Source: Paraburkholderia sp. (GTDB lineage Bacteria > Pseudomonadota > Gammaproteobacteria > Burkholderiales > Burkholderiaceae). From it: a DNA stretch of 64,000 nucleotides. Below the pieces are notes generated by a model. The model searched no databases, was not told where the DNA came from, and saw only the letters and a program-made list of their open reading frames with translations. Below, piece after piece: positions 16,922 through 25,888 of this stretch. The stretch lies in NCBI GenBank assembly GCA_004322045.1, contig SCRN01000043.1:62001-126000 (forward strand), in the 5' to 3' direction. Position 1 is the first letter of the stretch; each line of letters begins with the position of its first letter. A program made the translations under genes and the position numbers.

Positions 16922-17047
16922 CGGCGTCCCCCCGACCGCGGCGAGCCTCGACTTGTTTCTAACAAATAGCTTACAATCGAGTCGTGTTTTGGCGGCGGCT
17001 CGGGTCGAGGCGGTCGTTCGGAGCGCATTCGGAAAATAGGAGCACAC

Positions 17048-17905
17048 ATGTTCAATTGGGTCAAAACCGCGATGCTGATGGCCGCGATCACGGCCCTGTT
17101 CGTCGTTATCGGCGGCATGATCGGCGGTTCGCGCGGCATGATGTTCGCGCTCGTGATCGCGCTCGCGATGAACTTCTTTTCGTACTGGTTCTCGGACAAG
17201 ATGGTCCTGCGCATGTACAACGCGCAGGAAGTGGACGAAACGAGCGCGCCGCAGTTTTACCGCATGGTGCGCGAGCTCGCGACGCGGGCGCAATTGCCGA
17301 TGCCGCGCGTCTACTTGATTAACGAAGATGCGCCCAACGCATTCGCCACGGGACGCAATCCCGAGCATGCGGCGGTGGCTGCAACCACCGGTATTTTGCG
17401 GGTCCTGTCGGAGCGCGAGATGCGCGGCGTGATGGCCCACGAGCTGTCGCACGTGAAGCACCGCGACATCCTGATTTCGACGATTTCGGCAACGATGGCC
17501 GGCGCGATCTCGGCGCTCGCCAACTTCGCCATGTTCTTCGGCGGGCGAGACGAGGAAGGGCGTCCGGCCAATCCGATCGCTGGGATCGCGGTCGCGCTGC
17601 TCGCGCCGATTGCGGCGGCGATGATCCAGATGGCCATCTCTCGCGCGCGCGAATTCGAGGCCGATCGCGGCGGTGCCCAACTGTCGGGCGATCCGCAGGC
17701 GCTTGCCTCCGCGCTGGACAAAATCCATCGTTTTGCCTCGGGCATTCCGTTTGCCGCAGCCGAAGCGCATCCCACGACGGCGCAGATGATGATCTTGAAC
17801 CCGCTGTCGGGCGGCGGCATAGCGAACCTGTTCTCTACGCACCCGGCTACCGAGGAGCGTATCGCGCGCCTCATGGAAATGGCGCGCACCGGTCGCTACG
17901 ACTGA
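17048..17905 (+). CDS. htpX: Membrane protease HtpX
   Basis: 285 residues. Two N-terminal membrane helices are followed by the zinc-metalloprotease motif [12 protein letters not shown] at about residues 130-141, a further hydrophobic pair, and the third zinc ligand in [16 protein letters not shown]. HtpX degrades misfolded inner-membrane proteins in partnership with FtsH-type control. ATAGGAGC precedes the ATG. Closely related M48 proteins exist, but the layout and length match HtpX. Confidence 0.95.
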   Translation: MFNWVKTAMLMAAITALFVVIGGMIGGSRGMMFALVIALAMNFFSYWFSDKMVLRMYNAQEVDETSAPQFYRMVRELATRAQLPMPRVYLINEDAPNAFATGRNPEHAAVAATTGILRVLSEREMRGVMAHELSHVKHRDILISTISATMAGAISALANFAMFFGGRDEEGRPANPIAGIAVALLAPIAAAMIQMAISRAREFEADRGGAQLSGDPQALASALDKIHRFASGIPFAAAEAHPTTAQMMILNPLSGGGIANLFSTHPATEERIARLMEMARTGRYD

Positions 17906-18171
17906 GCGTGTAGGCGCCCGCGAGCAGCAAGCCCGCGAAGCGGGCCGGGAGGGGCAGCGATTCGATTGCCGCTCGTTTCGGCTCGTTTCGTTTTGCGCGC
18001 ACCCCGTTTCTGTGCGGCTGCCGCTAGCGACTTCACGATACGGGGCACCATCGGACCGCCCCGGCCACGCGGTACAATGCCTCGTTTATTCCGCGTCAAA
18101 GCGCTAGTCGTGACGCCGCTCGACGTCACGCGGCCGTTCATCTCGCGTCGCGCCAAGATCCGCCTTCCCCC

Positions 18172-19626
18172 ATGACTCGATCCGCCTCTTCCCGGCGTTC
18201 CACGCCTCCATCCGGCGCCGCGCGCTTCTCGACGCTGCATCTCGCGCCCGATTCGCTTGGCTTCGCGCTCGATGGCGCCGCGCTTGCCGTGGGCGCCGTT
18301 CGTGGCGGCACGGCGTTGCCGGCTGCGCTGGCCGCCGTGCAAGCCGCGATGCCGGCGGCGAGCGCGGCGCTCGCGCGCGGTGCGATCCAAGACATCGCTT
18401 ATCGCACGCTACGGCGCCTCGGGACGGCCGACTGGCTCGTCGGTCAACTCGTACGCAAGGCGCCGCCGGCGCATATCGGCAACGTACTCGCGTGCTGTTT
18501 CGCCCTGCTCGCCGACGAGGGCCCAGCCGCGGCATACGCGCCCTATACGGTCGTCGATCAAGCCGTCACCGCCATCGCGTCGCGGCGCGAGTGCGCATTT
18601 GCCAAGGGCCTCGTCAATGCGGTGCTGCGAGGCTTTCTGCGAGAGCGGGAAAGCTGGCTCGCGAAAGCCGCGCTGGACCCCGTGGCTGCATGGAATTACC
18701 CGCAGTGGTGGATCGAATCGGTGCAGCGTGCGTGGCCCGATGCTTGGCAGCGCGTGCTGGCCGCCGGCAATGCGCCGGGGCCGCTGACGCTGCGCGTCAA
18801 CGCGCGGCGCACGACGGTATCTGAATATCTGCGCACGCTCGATGAGCAGGGGATCGCGGCCGAGGCGGTCGGGCCCAGCGCCGTCAGACTCGCCGCGGCG
18901 GTTCCCGTCGATCGCATCCCTGGCTTCACCCAAGGCGTCGTGTCGGTGCAAGATGCGGGTGCGCAGCTGGCCGCTCAATGGCTCGGTGCGCGCGACGGCA
19001 TGCGTGTGCTCGATGCGTGCGCGGCGCCCGGCGGCAAGACGGGCCACGTGCTGGAACTGGCCGACGTCGAACTCGTGGCGCTCGAAGCGGATGCCGCGCG
19101 CGCGACACGCATCGACGAGAACCTGTCGCGGCTCGCTTTGGCGCAGCCGGAATCGAAGGCGAAGGTGCACGTGCTCGTCGGGGACGCGGGCGTCCCCTCG
19201 CAGTGGCACGATGAGCGAGCGTTCGACCGCATTTTGGCCGACGTGCCGTGCTCGGCGTCGGGCATCGTCCGCCGTCATCCCGACGTGCGTTGGCTGCGGC
19301 GCGCCGGCGATGTGCCGGCGCTCGTCGCGGAGCAGCGACGCATCCTCGACGCGCTCTGGCCGCTACTTGCGCCGGGCGGCGAGTTGCTTTACGTGACGTG
19401 CTCGATCTTTCCCGAGGAAGGCGAGGAACAGGCGCGCTGGTTTGAACGAGCGCATGAAGATGCGGTACGATTGGACGCGCCCGGGCAATTGCTGCCGACC
19501 TGCCGGGGCGCTGCAGCCGAGTTCTCGGCTCCCTTATCGACCGGAGAGCGTGCCGCTCAGTTCGAGCGCACCGGGGCCGACATCGACCACGACGGTTTTT
19601 TCTACGCGCGCTTTCAGAAACGGTGA
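18172..19626 (+). CDS. rsmB: 16S rRNA (cytosine-967-C5)-methyltransferase RsmB
   Basis: 484 residues. The N-terminal NusB-like RNA-binding domain (from about residue 60, IAYRTLRRLGTADWL) is followed by the SAM-dependent domain with VLDACAAPGGKTGHVLELAD. The two catalytic cysteines are in ILADVPCSASGIVRRHPDVR and LLYVTCSIFPEEGEEQARWF. It methylates C967 of 16S rRNA. The stop overlaps the GTG start of the DUF4390 gene by four bases (GTGA), indicating translational coupling in an rsmB-DUF4390-ntrY-ntrX operon. Confidence 0.95.
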   Translation: MTRSASSRRSTPPSGAARFSTLHLAPDSLGFALDGAALAVGAVRGGTALPAALAAVQAAMPAASAALARGAIQDIAYRTLRRLGTADWLVGQLVRKAPPAHIGNVLACCFALLADEGPAAAYAPYTVVDQAVTAIASRRECAFAKGLVNAVLRGFLRERESWLAKAALDPVAAWNYPQWWIESVQRAWPDAWQRVLAAGNAPGPLTLRVNARRTTVSEYLRTLDEQGIAAEAVGPSAVRLAAAVPVDRIPGFTQGVVSVQDAGAQLAAQWLGARDGMRVLDACAAPGGKTGHVLELADVELVALEADAARATRIDENLSRLALAQPESKAKVHVLVGDAGVPSQWHDERAFDRILADVPCSASGIVRRHPDVRWLRRAGDVPALVAEQRRILDALWPLLAPGGELLYVTCSIFPEEGEEQARWFERAHEDAVRLDAPGQLLPTCRGAAAEFSAPLSTGERAAQFERTGADIDHDGFFYARFQKR

Positions 19627-20216
19627 CGATCAGCACTCGCTTTTTTCCGCTTCGGCTCATGGCCTTGCTCTGGATCGGGCTGACCGTTTGCCTCGCTGCG
19701 GCGGGCTCGGCGCGTGCCGATACGGTCGCCGTGCAGCGCGCGTCGTTGCAAGCCGACGGCAACGGCTGGAGCCTCGACGCACGTTTCGACTTCGAGTTGA
19801 ACAGCAGTCTCGAAGATGCCGTCAACAAGGGCGTGCCGCTCTATTTCACGACCGAGTTCGAGCTCACGCGTCCTCGCTGGTATTGGTTCGACGAGCAGCC
19901 CGTCTCGGTCACGCAAACACTGCGGCTATCGTTTCAGCCGCTGACGCGCGAATATCGGGTATCGAGCGGCGGCCTGCAACAGGGCTTTTCGTCTCTGGCC
20001 GACGCCCTGGCCGTCATCAAACACGTCACCTCGTGGCACGTGATCGATCGCAACCAGGTCCAGCCCGGCGAAACGTACGCGGCGTCGGTGCGCATGCAAC
20101 TCGACACGGCGTTGATGCCCAAGCCGTTCCAGGTCGATGCGGTCAACAATCGCGACTGGACGCTCGTTTCCGATTGGAAGCGCTTTACCTTTACGGTGGC
20201 CGAACGTGCTAAATAG
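19623..20216 (+). CDS. DUF4390 domain-containing protein
   Basis: 197 residues. A signal-peptide-like amino end (LMALLWIGLTVCLAAAGSA, cleavage likely near ARA) is followed by a beta-rich domain with SLDARFDFELNSSLEDAVNK and GVPLYFTTEFELTRPRWYWF, the conserved core of DUF4390. Function is unknown, and it should be periplasmic. The GTG start overlaps the rsmB stop, and the histidine kinase gene starts one base after its stop. The steady linkage to an NtrY-type kinase suggests a role in the signal that kinase reads, which is inference only. Confidence 0.85.
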   Translation: MTISTRFFPLRLMALLWIGLTVCLAAAGSARADTVAVQRASLQADGNGWSLDARFDFELNSSLEDAVNKGVPLYFTTEFELTRPRWYWFDEQPVSVTQTLRLSFQPLTREYRVSSGGLQQGFSSLADALAVIKHVTSWHVIDRNQVQPGETYAASVRMQLDTALMPKPFQVDAVNNRDWTLVSDWKRFTFTVAERAK

Positions 20217-20217
20217 C

Positions 20218-22617
20218 ATGCGTCGAAAAGCGGATCTCAGCAGCATCGTGGTGCGCGTGATCGTCTCGACGGTCGCCGTCACGGCGCTGCTGCTGCTCGT
20301 GCTGCTCGCGGCGGCCAGCGCCAATACAGAGTTCTTCGATCGCTACTACTCGTGGCTTTATGCGGCGAACATCGCCGTGGCGCTTGTCTTTCTGCTGATC
20401 GTGCTCGCGCTCGTCGCGATGATTCTTGCGCGCCTGCGCAAGGGCAAGTTCGGCACGCGCCTGCTCGCCAAGCTAGCGATCTTCTTCGCGCTCGTGGGTG
20501 TGCTGCCTGGGGGCATCATCTATGTGGTGTCATACCAGTTCGTGTCGCGCAGCATCGAGTCGTGGTTCGACGTCAACGTCGAAACCGCGCTGACCTCGGG
20601 CTTGAATCTCGGCCGCGGCATGCTCGACGCCTCGTTGTCCGATCTGCAGACGAAGGCGCACGTGATGGCCGACCAATTGGGCGGCACGGCACCGACGAAC
20701 ACGACGCTGACGTTGCTGCGCATGCGCGATCAGTTCGGCATCCAGGAGGCCACACTGGTCGAATCGGTGCGCAGCGTCTCGGGTGCGTCGCCTGATGTGC
20801 ACGTGGTGGCGCAAGCCTCGAGCAACATCGCTACGCTGCTGCCCGACGATTTGCCGACGCAGGCCATGCTCGAGCAAGCGCGCGGCCGCGGGTATGCGGG
20901 CATCGAGGGCGAAGTGGACGGCGATCCGCACGCGAAGGGCGCCAAGGGCACGCTGCGCTTGCGGGTGGTGGTGCGCGTGCCCGATTCGAATACGTCGCTC
21001 TTGCAGCCCGCGGAACGCTTCCTGCAACTGACGCAGCCGGTTTCGCCATCGCTCGCGCGCAATGCCGATGCCGTGCAGCGCGCCTATCGCGAGTATCAAG
21101 AGAAGGCGCTCGGCCGCACCGGCTTGCGCAAGATGTATATCGGCACGCTGACGCTCGCGCTCTTTTTGGCGACGTTTATCGCAATGATGCTCGCGCTCGC
21201 GCTGGGCAACCAATTGGCGCGGCCGCTGTTCTTGTTGGCCAAGGGCACGAAGGAAGTGGCCGAGGGCGACTACACCCCCAAGCGAGAGATCAAGTCGCGC
21301 GACGAACTCGGCTTTTTGACGCAATCGTTCAACGCCATGACGCGCCAGTTGTCGGAGGCGCGCGCGGCGGTCGAGCGCAATCGCGTCGCACTCGAACATT
21401 CGAAGGCGTATCTCGAGAGCATCCTCGCGAATCTGACGGCCGGTGTCTTCGTGCTCGACCGCCAATTCCGCTTGACGACGGCCAATCGCGGCGCCGAGCG
21501 TATTTTCCGGCAGCCGTTCCAATCGATGCTGGGCGCATCGCTCGACACCATCGGCGTGCTGGCCGAGTTCGCGGCGATGGTACGCAAGGCATTCGCCGAT
21601 CGCGAGGCGGCCAGCGAAGGCGTCGTCGAAGATGGCGGCCATTGGCAGCAGCAGGTGGCGGTGTCGGTGCCCGGCGAAACAGAGCCGCTCACCTTGCTCG
21701 TGCGCGGCTCGCGCCTGTTGGCGGCCACCCCGGGCGAGCACGGAGACGAAGCGGGGACGGCGGGCTACGTCATCGTGTTCGACGACATTTCGGACGTGAT
21801 CTCGGCGCAGCGCTCGGCGGCTTGGGGCGAGGTGGCGCGGCGCTTGGCCCATGAGATCAAGAACCCGCTCACGCCGATACAACTGTCGGCGGAGCGGCTG
21901 CAGATGAAGCTCGCCGACAAGCTCTCGCCGCACGATGCCGACGTGCTGAAGCGCGGCGCGACGACGATCGTCAACCAGGTGTCGGCGATGAAGCAAATGG
22001 TCGACAACTTCCGCGATTACGCACGCACGCCGCCCGCCGTGCTCGCGAATCTGCAATTGAACGATCTCGTGGCGGAAGTGTTGACGCTGTACGGCGTCGA
22101 CGAGCGCAAGAGCGCGATCACGGCGGAGCTCTCGGCATTGCCCGTGATCCGCGGCGATGCGACACAATTGCGCCAAGTCATACACAACCTGCTGCAAAAC
22201 GCGCAGGATGCGGTGGCCGATGTCGCAAGTCCACGTGTCGTCATCGAAACCAAGACAGTAGAATATGGCGACCCCGATGCGCAGGGCAAAGTGCGCGTCG
22301 CGGTTCGCCTGACCGTATTCGATAACGGCCCGGGCTTTCCCGCCCGCATCCTCACGCGAGCGTTCGAACCTTACGTGACGACGAAAGCCAGAGGAACGGG
22401 GCTTGGGCTTGCTATGGTCAAGAAGATCGTCGATGAACACGGCGCACGAATCGATATCCGGAATCGAGTGAAAGCAGGCGAAGCAATCGAAGGTGCGCAA
22501 ATTTCGATTTTGTTCCTGCAATTGGCAGACGATGCGGCGCCCGCCGGGGGAGCGGCCTCTCATGGCGGCGCAGCGCCGGGTGCAACAAAAGCAATAGCGC
22601 AGACAAGGGCAGCATAA
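20218..22617 (+). CDS. NtrY-like sensor histidine kinase
   Basis: 799 residues from ATG 20218 (MRRKADLSSIVVRVIV). Several N-terminal membrane helices flank a periplasmic/extracytoplasmic region. Next come a HAMP segment (GNQLARPLFLLAKGTKEVAE), a PAS domain (LESILANLTAGVFVLDRQFR), the phosphorylated histidine in RRLAHEIKNPLTPIQLSAER, and the ATPase motifs FDNGPGFP and GTGLGLAMVKKI. This is the NtrY architecture, linked in relatives to nitrogen, redox and envelope sensing. It is followed without gap by its response regulator (stop TAA then ATG at 22618). Confidence 0.9.
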   Translation: MRRKADLSSIVVRVIVSTVAVTALLLLVLLAAASANTEFFDRYYSWLYAANIAVALVFLLIVLALVAMILARLRKGKFGTRLLAKLAIFFALVGVLPGGIIYVVSYQFVSRSIESWFDVNVETALTSGLNLGRGMLDASLSDLQTKAHVMADQLGGTAPTNTTLTLLRMRDQFGIQEATLVESVRSVSGASPDVHVVAQASSNIATLLPDDLPTQAMLEQARGRGYAGIEGEVDGDPHAKGAKGTLRLRVVVRVPDSNTSLLQPAERFLQLTQPVSPSLARNADAVQRAYREYQEKALGRTGLRKMYIGTLTLALFLATFIAMMLALALGNQLARPLFLLAKGTKEVAEGDYTPKREIKSRDELGFLTQSFNAMTRQLSEARAAVERNRVALEHSKAYLESILANLTAGVFVLDRQFRLTTANRGAERIFRQPFQSMLGASLDTIGVLAEFAAMVRKAFADREAASEGVVEDGGHWQQQVAVSVPGETEPLTLLVRGSRLLAATPGEHGDEAGTAGYVIVFDDISDVISAQRSAAWGEVARRLAHEIKNPLTPIQLSAERLQMKLADKLSPHDADVLKRGATTIVNQVSAMKQMVDNFRDYARTPPAVLANLQLNDLVAEVLTLYGVDERKSAITAELSALPVIRGDATQLRQVIHNLLQNAQDAVADVASPRVVIETKTVEYGDPDAQGKVRVAVRLTVFDNGPGFPARILTRAFEPYVTTKARGTGLGLAMVKKIVDEHGARIDIRNRVKAGEAIEGAQISILFLQLADDAAPAGGAASHGGAAPGATKAIAQTRAA

Positions 22618-23304
22618 ATGGCGACCATCCTGGTGGTAGACGACGAAATGGGTATTCGGGAATTGCTCTCGGAGATCCTCAGCGACGAGGGACATGCCGT
22701 GGAGGTGGCGGAGAACGCGCAACAAGCGCGCGACTTTCGCCTGCGCCAGGCACCCGATCTCGTACTGCTCGATATTTGGATGCCCGACACCGATGGCGTG
22801 ACACTGCTCAAGGAGTGGGGGGCGCAAGGGCAATTGACGATGCCGGTCATCATGATGTCGGGTCATGCCACAATCGACACGGCCGTCGAGGCGACGAAAA
22901 TCGGCGCGTTGAATTTCCTCGAGAAACCGATCGCGCTTCAAAAGCTCTTGAAGGCGGTCGAGCAGGGGCTCGCGCGCGGCAGTGCGGCGCCCGCCGTCGG
23001 CGCGGCGACGGTCAAGGCGGCGCCCGCGAACTCGACCACGGTTGCAGCGGCCGTCGCCTTGCCGATGCTCGCTTCGGACGCCGTTGCGGCTAGCCCCGCG
23101 GCGCCGCAGGCGGCGTCCATTTCGTTCGACATCCCGTTGCGAGACGCGCGCGATGCGTTCGAGCGGGCGTACTTCGAATACCATCTGGCGCGCGAGAACG
23201 GCAGCATGACGCGTGTAGCGGAAAAGACGGGTCTCGAGCGCACGCACCTTTACCGCAAGCTCAAGCAGCTCGGGGTCGACTTGAGCAAGAACAAGGGGGA
23301 GTGA
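22618..23304 (+). CDS. NtrX-like response regulator lacking the AAA+ domain
   Basis: 228 residues. The receiver domain begins MATILVVDDEMGIRELLSEI with the phospho-acceptor aspartate in VLLDIWMPDTDG and the lysine in NFLEKPIALQKLL. An Ala-rich linker (about residues 120-165) leads to a Fis-type helix-turn-helix: FEYHLARENGSMTRVAEKTG and LERTHLYRKLKQLGVDL. Classical NtrX has about 450 residues with a sigma-54 AAA+ domain in between; here it is absent, so the protein should not activate sigma-54 promoters. It is adjacent to its kinase gene. Confidence 0.9.
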   Translation: MATILVVDDEMGIRELLSEILSDEGHAVEVAENAQQARDFRLRQAPDLVLLDIWMPDTDGVTLLKEWGAQGQLTMPVIMMSGHATIDTAVEATKIGALNFLEKPIALQKLLKAVEQGLARGSAAPAVGAATVKAAPANSTTVAAAVALPMLASDAVAASPAAPQAASISFDIPLRDARDAFERAYFEYHLARENGSMTRVAEKTGLERTHLYRKLKQLGVDLSKNKGE

Positions 23305-23388
23305 GGGGCGTTCTCCGTGCGGGAGCGGTGAGCGTGAACGCAGCGACGGCGTTCAACCATGCGCTAAAAAGCAGCGCACAAAAAGCAC

Positions 23389-23417
23389 TTGAGCAACCGC
23401 CTACCCCTTGCTATACT
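23389..23417 (+). promoter_or_regulatory. Sigma-70 type promoter of tRNA-Phe
   Basis: TTGAGC (23389-23394) and TATACT (23412-23417) are separated by 17 bp. The -10 element ends 13 bases before the tRNA. Confidence 0.7.
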
Positions 23418-23430
23418 CTCGCTTCTTCGT

Positions 23431-23506
23431 GGCCCGGTAGCTCAGTTGGTAGAGCAGCGGATTGAAAATCCGCGTGTCGGTGGTTCGATTCCGCCCCAGG
23501 CCACCA
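23431..23506 (+). tRNA. tRNA-Phe (anticodon GAA)
   Basis: The sequence begins GGCCCGGTAGCTCAGTTGG, carries the anticodon arm GCGGATTGAAAATCCGC (anticodon GAA), the T arm GGTGGTTCGATTCCGCC, and ends with encoded CCA. One acceptor pair is a C-A mismatch. A promoter lies just upstream and a strong terminator just downstream. Confidence 0.96.
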
Positions 23507-23515
23507 GCAGTATCC

Positions 23516-23548
23516 AACCCCAAGAATCGCAAGGTTCTTGGGGTTTTT
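23516..23548 (+). terminator. Rho-independent terminator of tRNA-Phe
   Basis: AACCCCAAGAA and TTCTTGGGGTT form an 11-bp perfect stem with an 8-base loop followed by TTT, starting nine bases after the tRNA CCA. Confidence 0.92.
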
Positions 23549-23784
23549 CTCATGGCGACGAATAGGCAGGGTGCGGTCGTGGCCCGGGTGGCGTGGCGAT
23601 TCCGAGCCCGAATCCGAGCCCGAACTGCGTCGGCACTGCTGCGCGGTATAAGTGCCGCGCAGCCCGACTCGCCGGGGCGGGGCATATACTTGCCAAGTGC
23701 CGCGCGGTGCCGCAAGCGGTGCAGCACCGCAATGGGCTTGCGCCGCGCGCAGCCATTTTTGATCACGTCGACGGAGTTATCACG

Positions 23785-24516
23785 GTGATTCGGACAGACG
23801 CGAAGCATGGCGCGCTCGTGTTGTTTTCGGGCGGTCAGGATTCGACCACGTGCCTTGCTTGGGCGCTCGAGCGCTATGAGACGGTCGAGACGCTGGGTTT
23901 CGACTACGGCCAGCGTCATCGCGTCGAACTCGAATGCCGTGAGGGCGTGCGCCAGGCGATCATGCGGGAATTTCCGGCCTGGGCCGAGCGCCTAGGCGAC
24001 GACCACCTGATCGATTTATCCGTGCTGGGCTCGATCAGCGAGACGGCAATGACGCGCGAGATTCAAATCGAATCCACCGCGAACGGTTTGCCCAATACCT
24101 TTGTGCCTGGCCGCAATCTGATGTTCATGACGATCGGCGCAGCGATCGCATACCGTCGCGGGCTGTCCGTGCTCGTTGGCGGCATGTGCGAAACCGATTT
24201 CTCAGGCTACCCCGATTGCCGCGACGACACGATGAAGGCGCTGCAAGTTGCGCTCAATTTGGGGATGGACAGCCGCTTTCTGGTCGAGACGCCGCTGATG
24301 TGGCTCGACAAGGCCGACACGTGGCGGCTCGCTCGCGAGTTGGGCGGCGACGCGCTCGTCGAGCTGGTGCGCGTAGAGACGCATACGTGCTATCTCGGTG
24401 AGCGTGCCGAGTTGCATCAGTGGGGCTTCGGCTGCGGCGAGTGCCCGGCCTGCCGCTTGCGCAAGCGCGGTTACGAGGCATTTCTCGCCGGCGAAAAGGT
24501 GACGCAGCCGGCGTAA
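23785..24516 (+). CDS. queC: 7-cyano-7-deazaguanine synthase QueC
   Basis: 243 residues from a GTG at 23785 (VIRTDAKHG) with GGAG about 9 bases upstream. The PP-loop ATPase motif is [20 protein letters not shown], and FGYDYGQRH-like [12 protein letters not shown] follows. A zinc site of four cysteines lies near the end: C in THTCYLGE then [17 protein letters not shown]. It converts 7-carboxy-7-deazaguanine to preQ0 for queuosine in tRNA. The in-frame frame extends further upstream, but that sequence is not QueC-like. queE and queD follow, completing the preQ0 pathway after GTP cyclohydrolase. Confidence 0.94.
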   Translation: MIRTDAKHGALVLFSGGQDSTTCLAWALERYETVETLGFDYGQRHRVELECREGVRQAIMREFPAWAERLGDDHLIDLSVLGSISETAMTREIQIESTANGLPNTFVPGRNLMFMTIGAAIAYRRGLSVLVGGMCETDFSGYPDCRDDTMKALQVALNLGMDSRFLVETPLMWLDKADTWRLARELGGDALVELVRVETHTCYLGERAELHQWGFGCGECPACRLRKRGYEAFLAGEKVTQPA

Positions 24517-24596
24517 CGGCATAACGGCAGCACACGGCCCGGCGCTTTGGCGCCGGCGCGTTGTGGGCCAATGAAGTTGGACGAATCGAGCGCAGC

Positions 24597-25229
24597 ATGA
24601 CGTACGCGGTCAAAGAGATTTTCTACACGTTGCAGGGAGAAGGCGCGAACGCGGGCCGCCCGGCCGTGTTTTGCCGGTTCGCCGGCTGCAACCTGTGGTC
24701 GGGCCGCGAAGAAGATCGCGAGAGCGCGGTCTGCCGGTTTTGCGATACCGATTTCGTCGGCACCGATGGCGAGAACGGCGGCAAGTACCGAGACGCCGCT
24801 GCGCTCGTCGATCGCATCGCGTCGCTGTGGCCCGAGGGCGAGGCGTATCGCTTCGTCGTCTGCACGGGCGGCGAGCCGATGCTGCAGATGGACGAGCCGC
24901 TCGTGGCGGCGCTGCATGCTGCCGGCTTCGAGGTGGCGATCGAGACGAACGGGTCGCTGCCTGTGCTCGAATCGATCGATTGGATCTGCGTGAGCCCCAA
25001 GGCCGACGCGCCGCTCGTCGTCACGAAGGGCAACGAGCTCAAGGTCGTCGTGCCGCAGGATAATCAACGGCTTGCCGACTATGCCGAACTCGACTTCGAC
25101 TACTTTCTCGTGCAGCCGATGGACGGCCCATCGCGCGAGATGAATACGCGCCTGGCGATAGACTGGTGCAAGCGCCATCCGCGCTGGCGCCTGTCGATGC
25201 AGACCCACAAGTATCTGAACATTCCCTGA
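24597..25229 (+). CDS. queE: 7-carboxy-7-deazaguanine synthase QueE
   Basis: 210 residues. The radical-SAM cysteines are spaced as in Burkholderia-type QueE: the first in FAGCNLWSGREEDRESA, the other two in VCRFCDTDFVG, i.e. CX14CX2C. The amino end MTYAVKEIFYTLQGEGANAG and VCTGGEPMLQMDEPLV are further hallmarks. It makes 7-carboxy-7-deazaguanine from carboxytetrahydropterin. It sits between queC and queD on the same strand. The ATG at 24597 gives the family amino end; an in-frame ATG 36 bases upstream is less likely. Confidence 0.95.
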   Translation: MTYAVKEIFYTLQGEGANAGRPAVFCRFAGCNLWSGREEDRESAVCRFCDTDFVGTDGENGGKYRDAAALVDRIASLWPEGEAYRFVVCTGGEPMLQMDEPLVAALHAAGFEVAIETNGSLPVLESIDWICVSPKADAPLVVTKGNELKVVVPQDNQRLADYAELDFDYFLVQPMDGPSREMNTRLAIDWCKRHPRWRLSMQTHKYLNIP

Positions 25230-25235
25230 TTCGCC

Positions 25236-25691
25236 GTGCTGACGATTACCCGAAAACTTGAATTCGATGCGGGCCACCGCATTCCCGATCACCGCAGCCA
25301 GTGCCGCAACTTGCACGGCCATCGTTACGTGCTCGAAATCACGCTGCGCGGCGAGGTGGTGGAAACGGAAGGCGCCCCGGATCGCGGCATGGTGATGGAT
25401 TTCGCCGATGTGAAATCGCTCGCCATGGAGCACGTCGTGAGCCGCTGGGATCATGCGTTCATCGTGTTCGAAGGCGATACGCGCGTGCGCGAGTTCCTGC
25501 AATCGATGCCGGATCACAAGACCGTCGTCATCGACCGCGTGCCGACCGTCGAAAACCTGGCCGCCATCGCCTTCGAGACGCTGGCGCAGGTGTACGACGC
25601 CCATTACGGCGTCGATTTGCGGCTGCATCAAGTCCGCCTCTACGAAACGCCGAACTGCTGGGCAGACGTCGTGCGTCCTGCCGATATCTGA
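25236..25691 (+). CDS. queD: 6-carboxytetrahydropterin synthase QueD
   Basis: 151 residues from a GTG start. Zinc-binding histidines are in EFDAGHRIPDH and NLHGHRYVLEI, with the catalytic cysteine in SQCRNLHGH. VSRWDHAFIVF and PTVENLAAIAFETLAQ complete the pattern. It converts dihydroneopterin triphosphate to 6-carboxytetrahydropterin, the substrate of QueE. Only six bases separate it from the queE stop, so the two are surely cotranscribed. Confidence 0.95.
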   Translation: MLTITRKLEFDAGHRIPDHRSQCRNLHGHRYVLEITLRGEVVETEGAPDRGMVMDFADVKSLAMEHVVSRWDHAFIVFEGDTRVREFLQSMPDHKTVVIDRVPTVENLAAIAFETLAQVYDAHYGVDLRLHQVRLYETPNCWADVVRPADI

Positions 25692-25888
25692 TGGGCCCGA
25701 GCGGGCCGGCAGGGACGGGCTCCGGCGCGTCGCGCCGCTTAATGTCGGGGTATGATCGAGGCAGAGTCGGCCCTATGCGCAGCGACGCGTCCGGCCGATA
25801 GACGTCCCCCAAGGAGCGATATGCCGGGCGCCGCATCCGCGAGTTCGCGCCGTTCCTTGCCTGCGAGGCGTAGGCGTGGAGCATACCA

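Noticed and set aside
20530-23247. A 905-codon open frame antisense to the NtrYX pair
   Set aside because: It spans two genuine genes on the other strand, and its sequence has the composition of a codon shadow.
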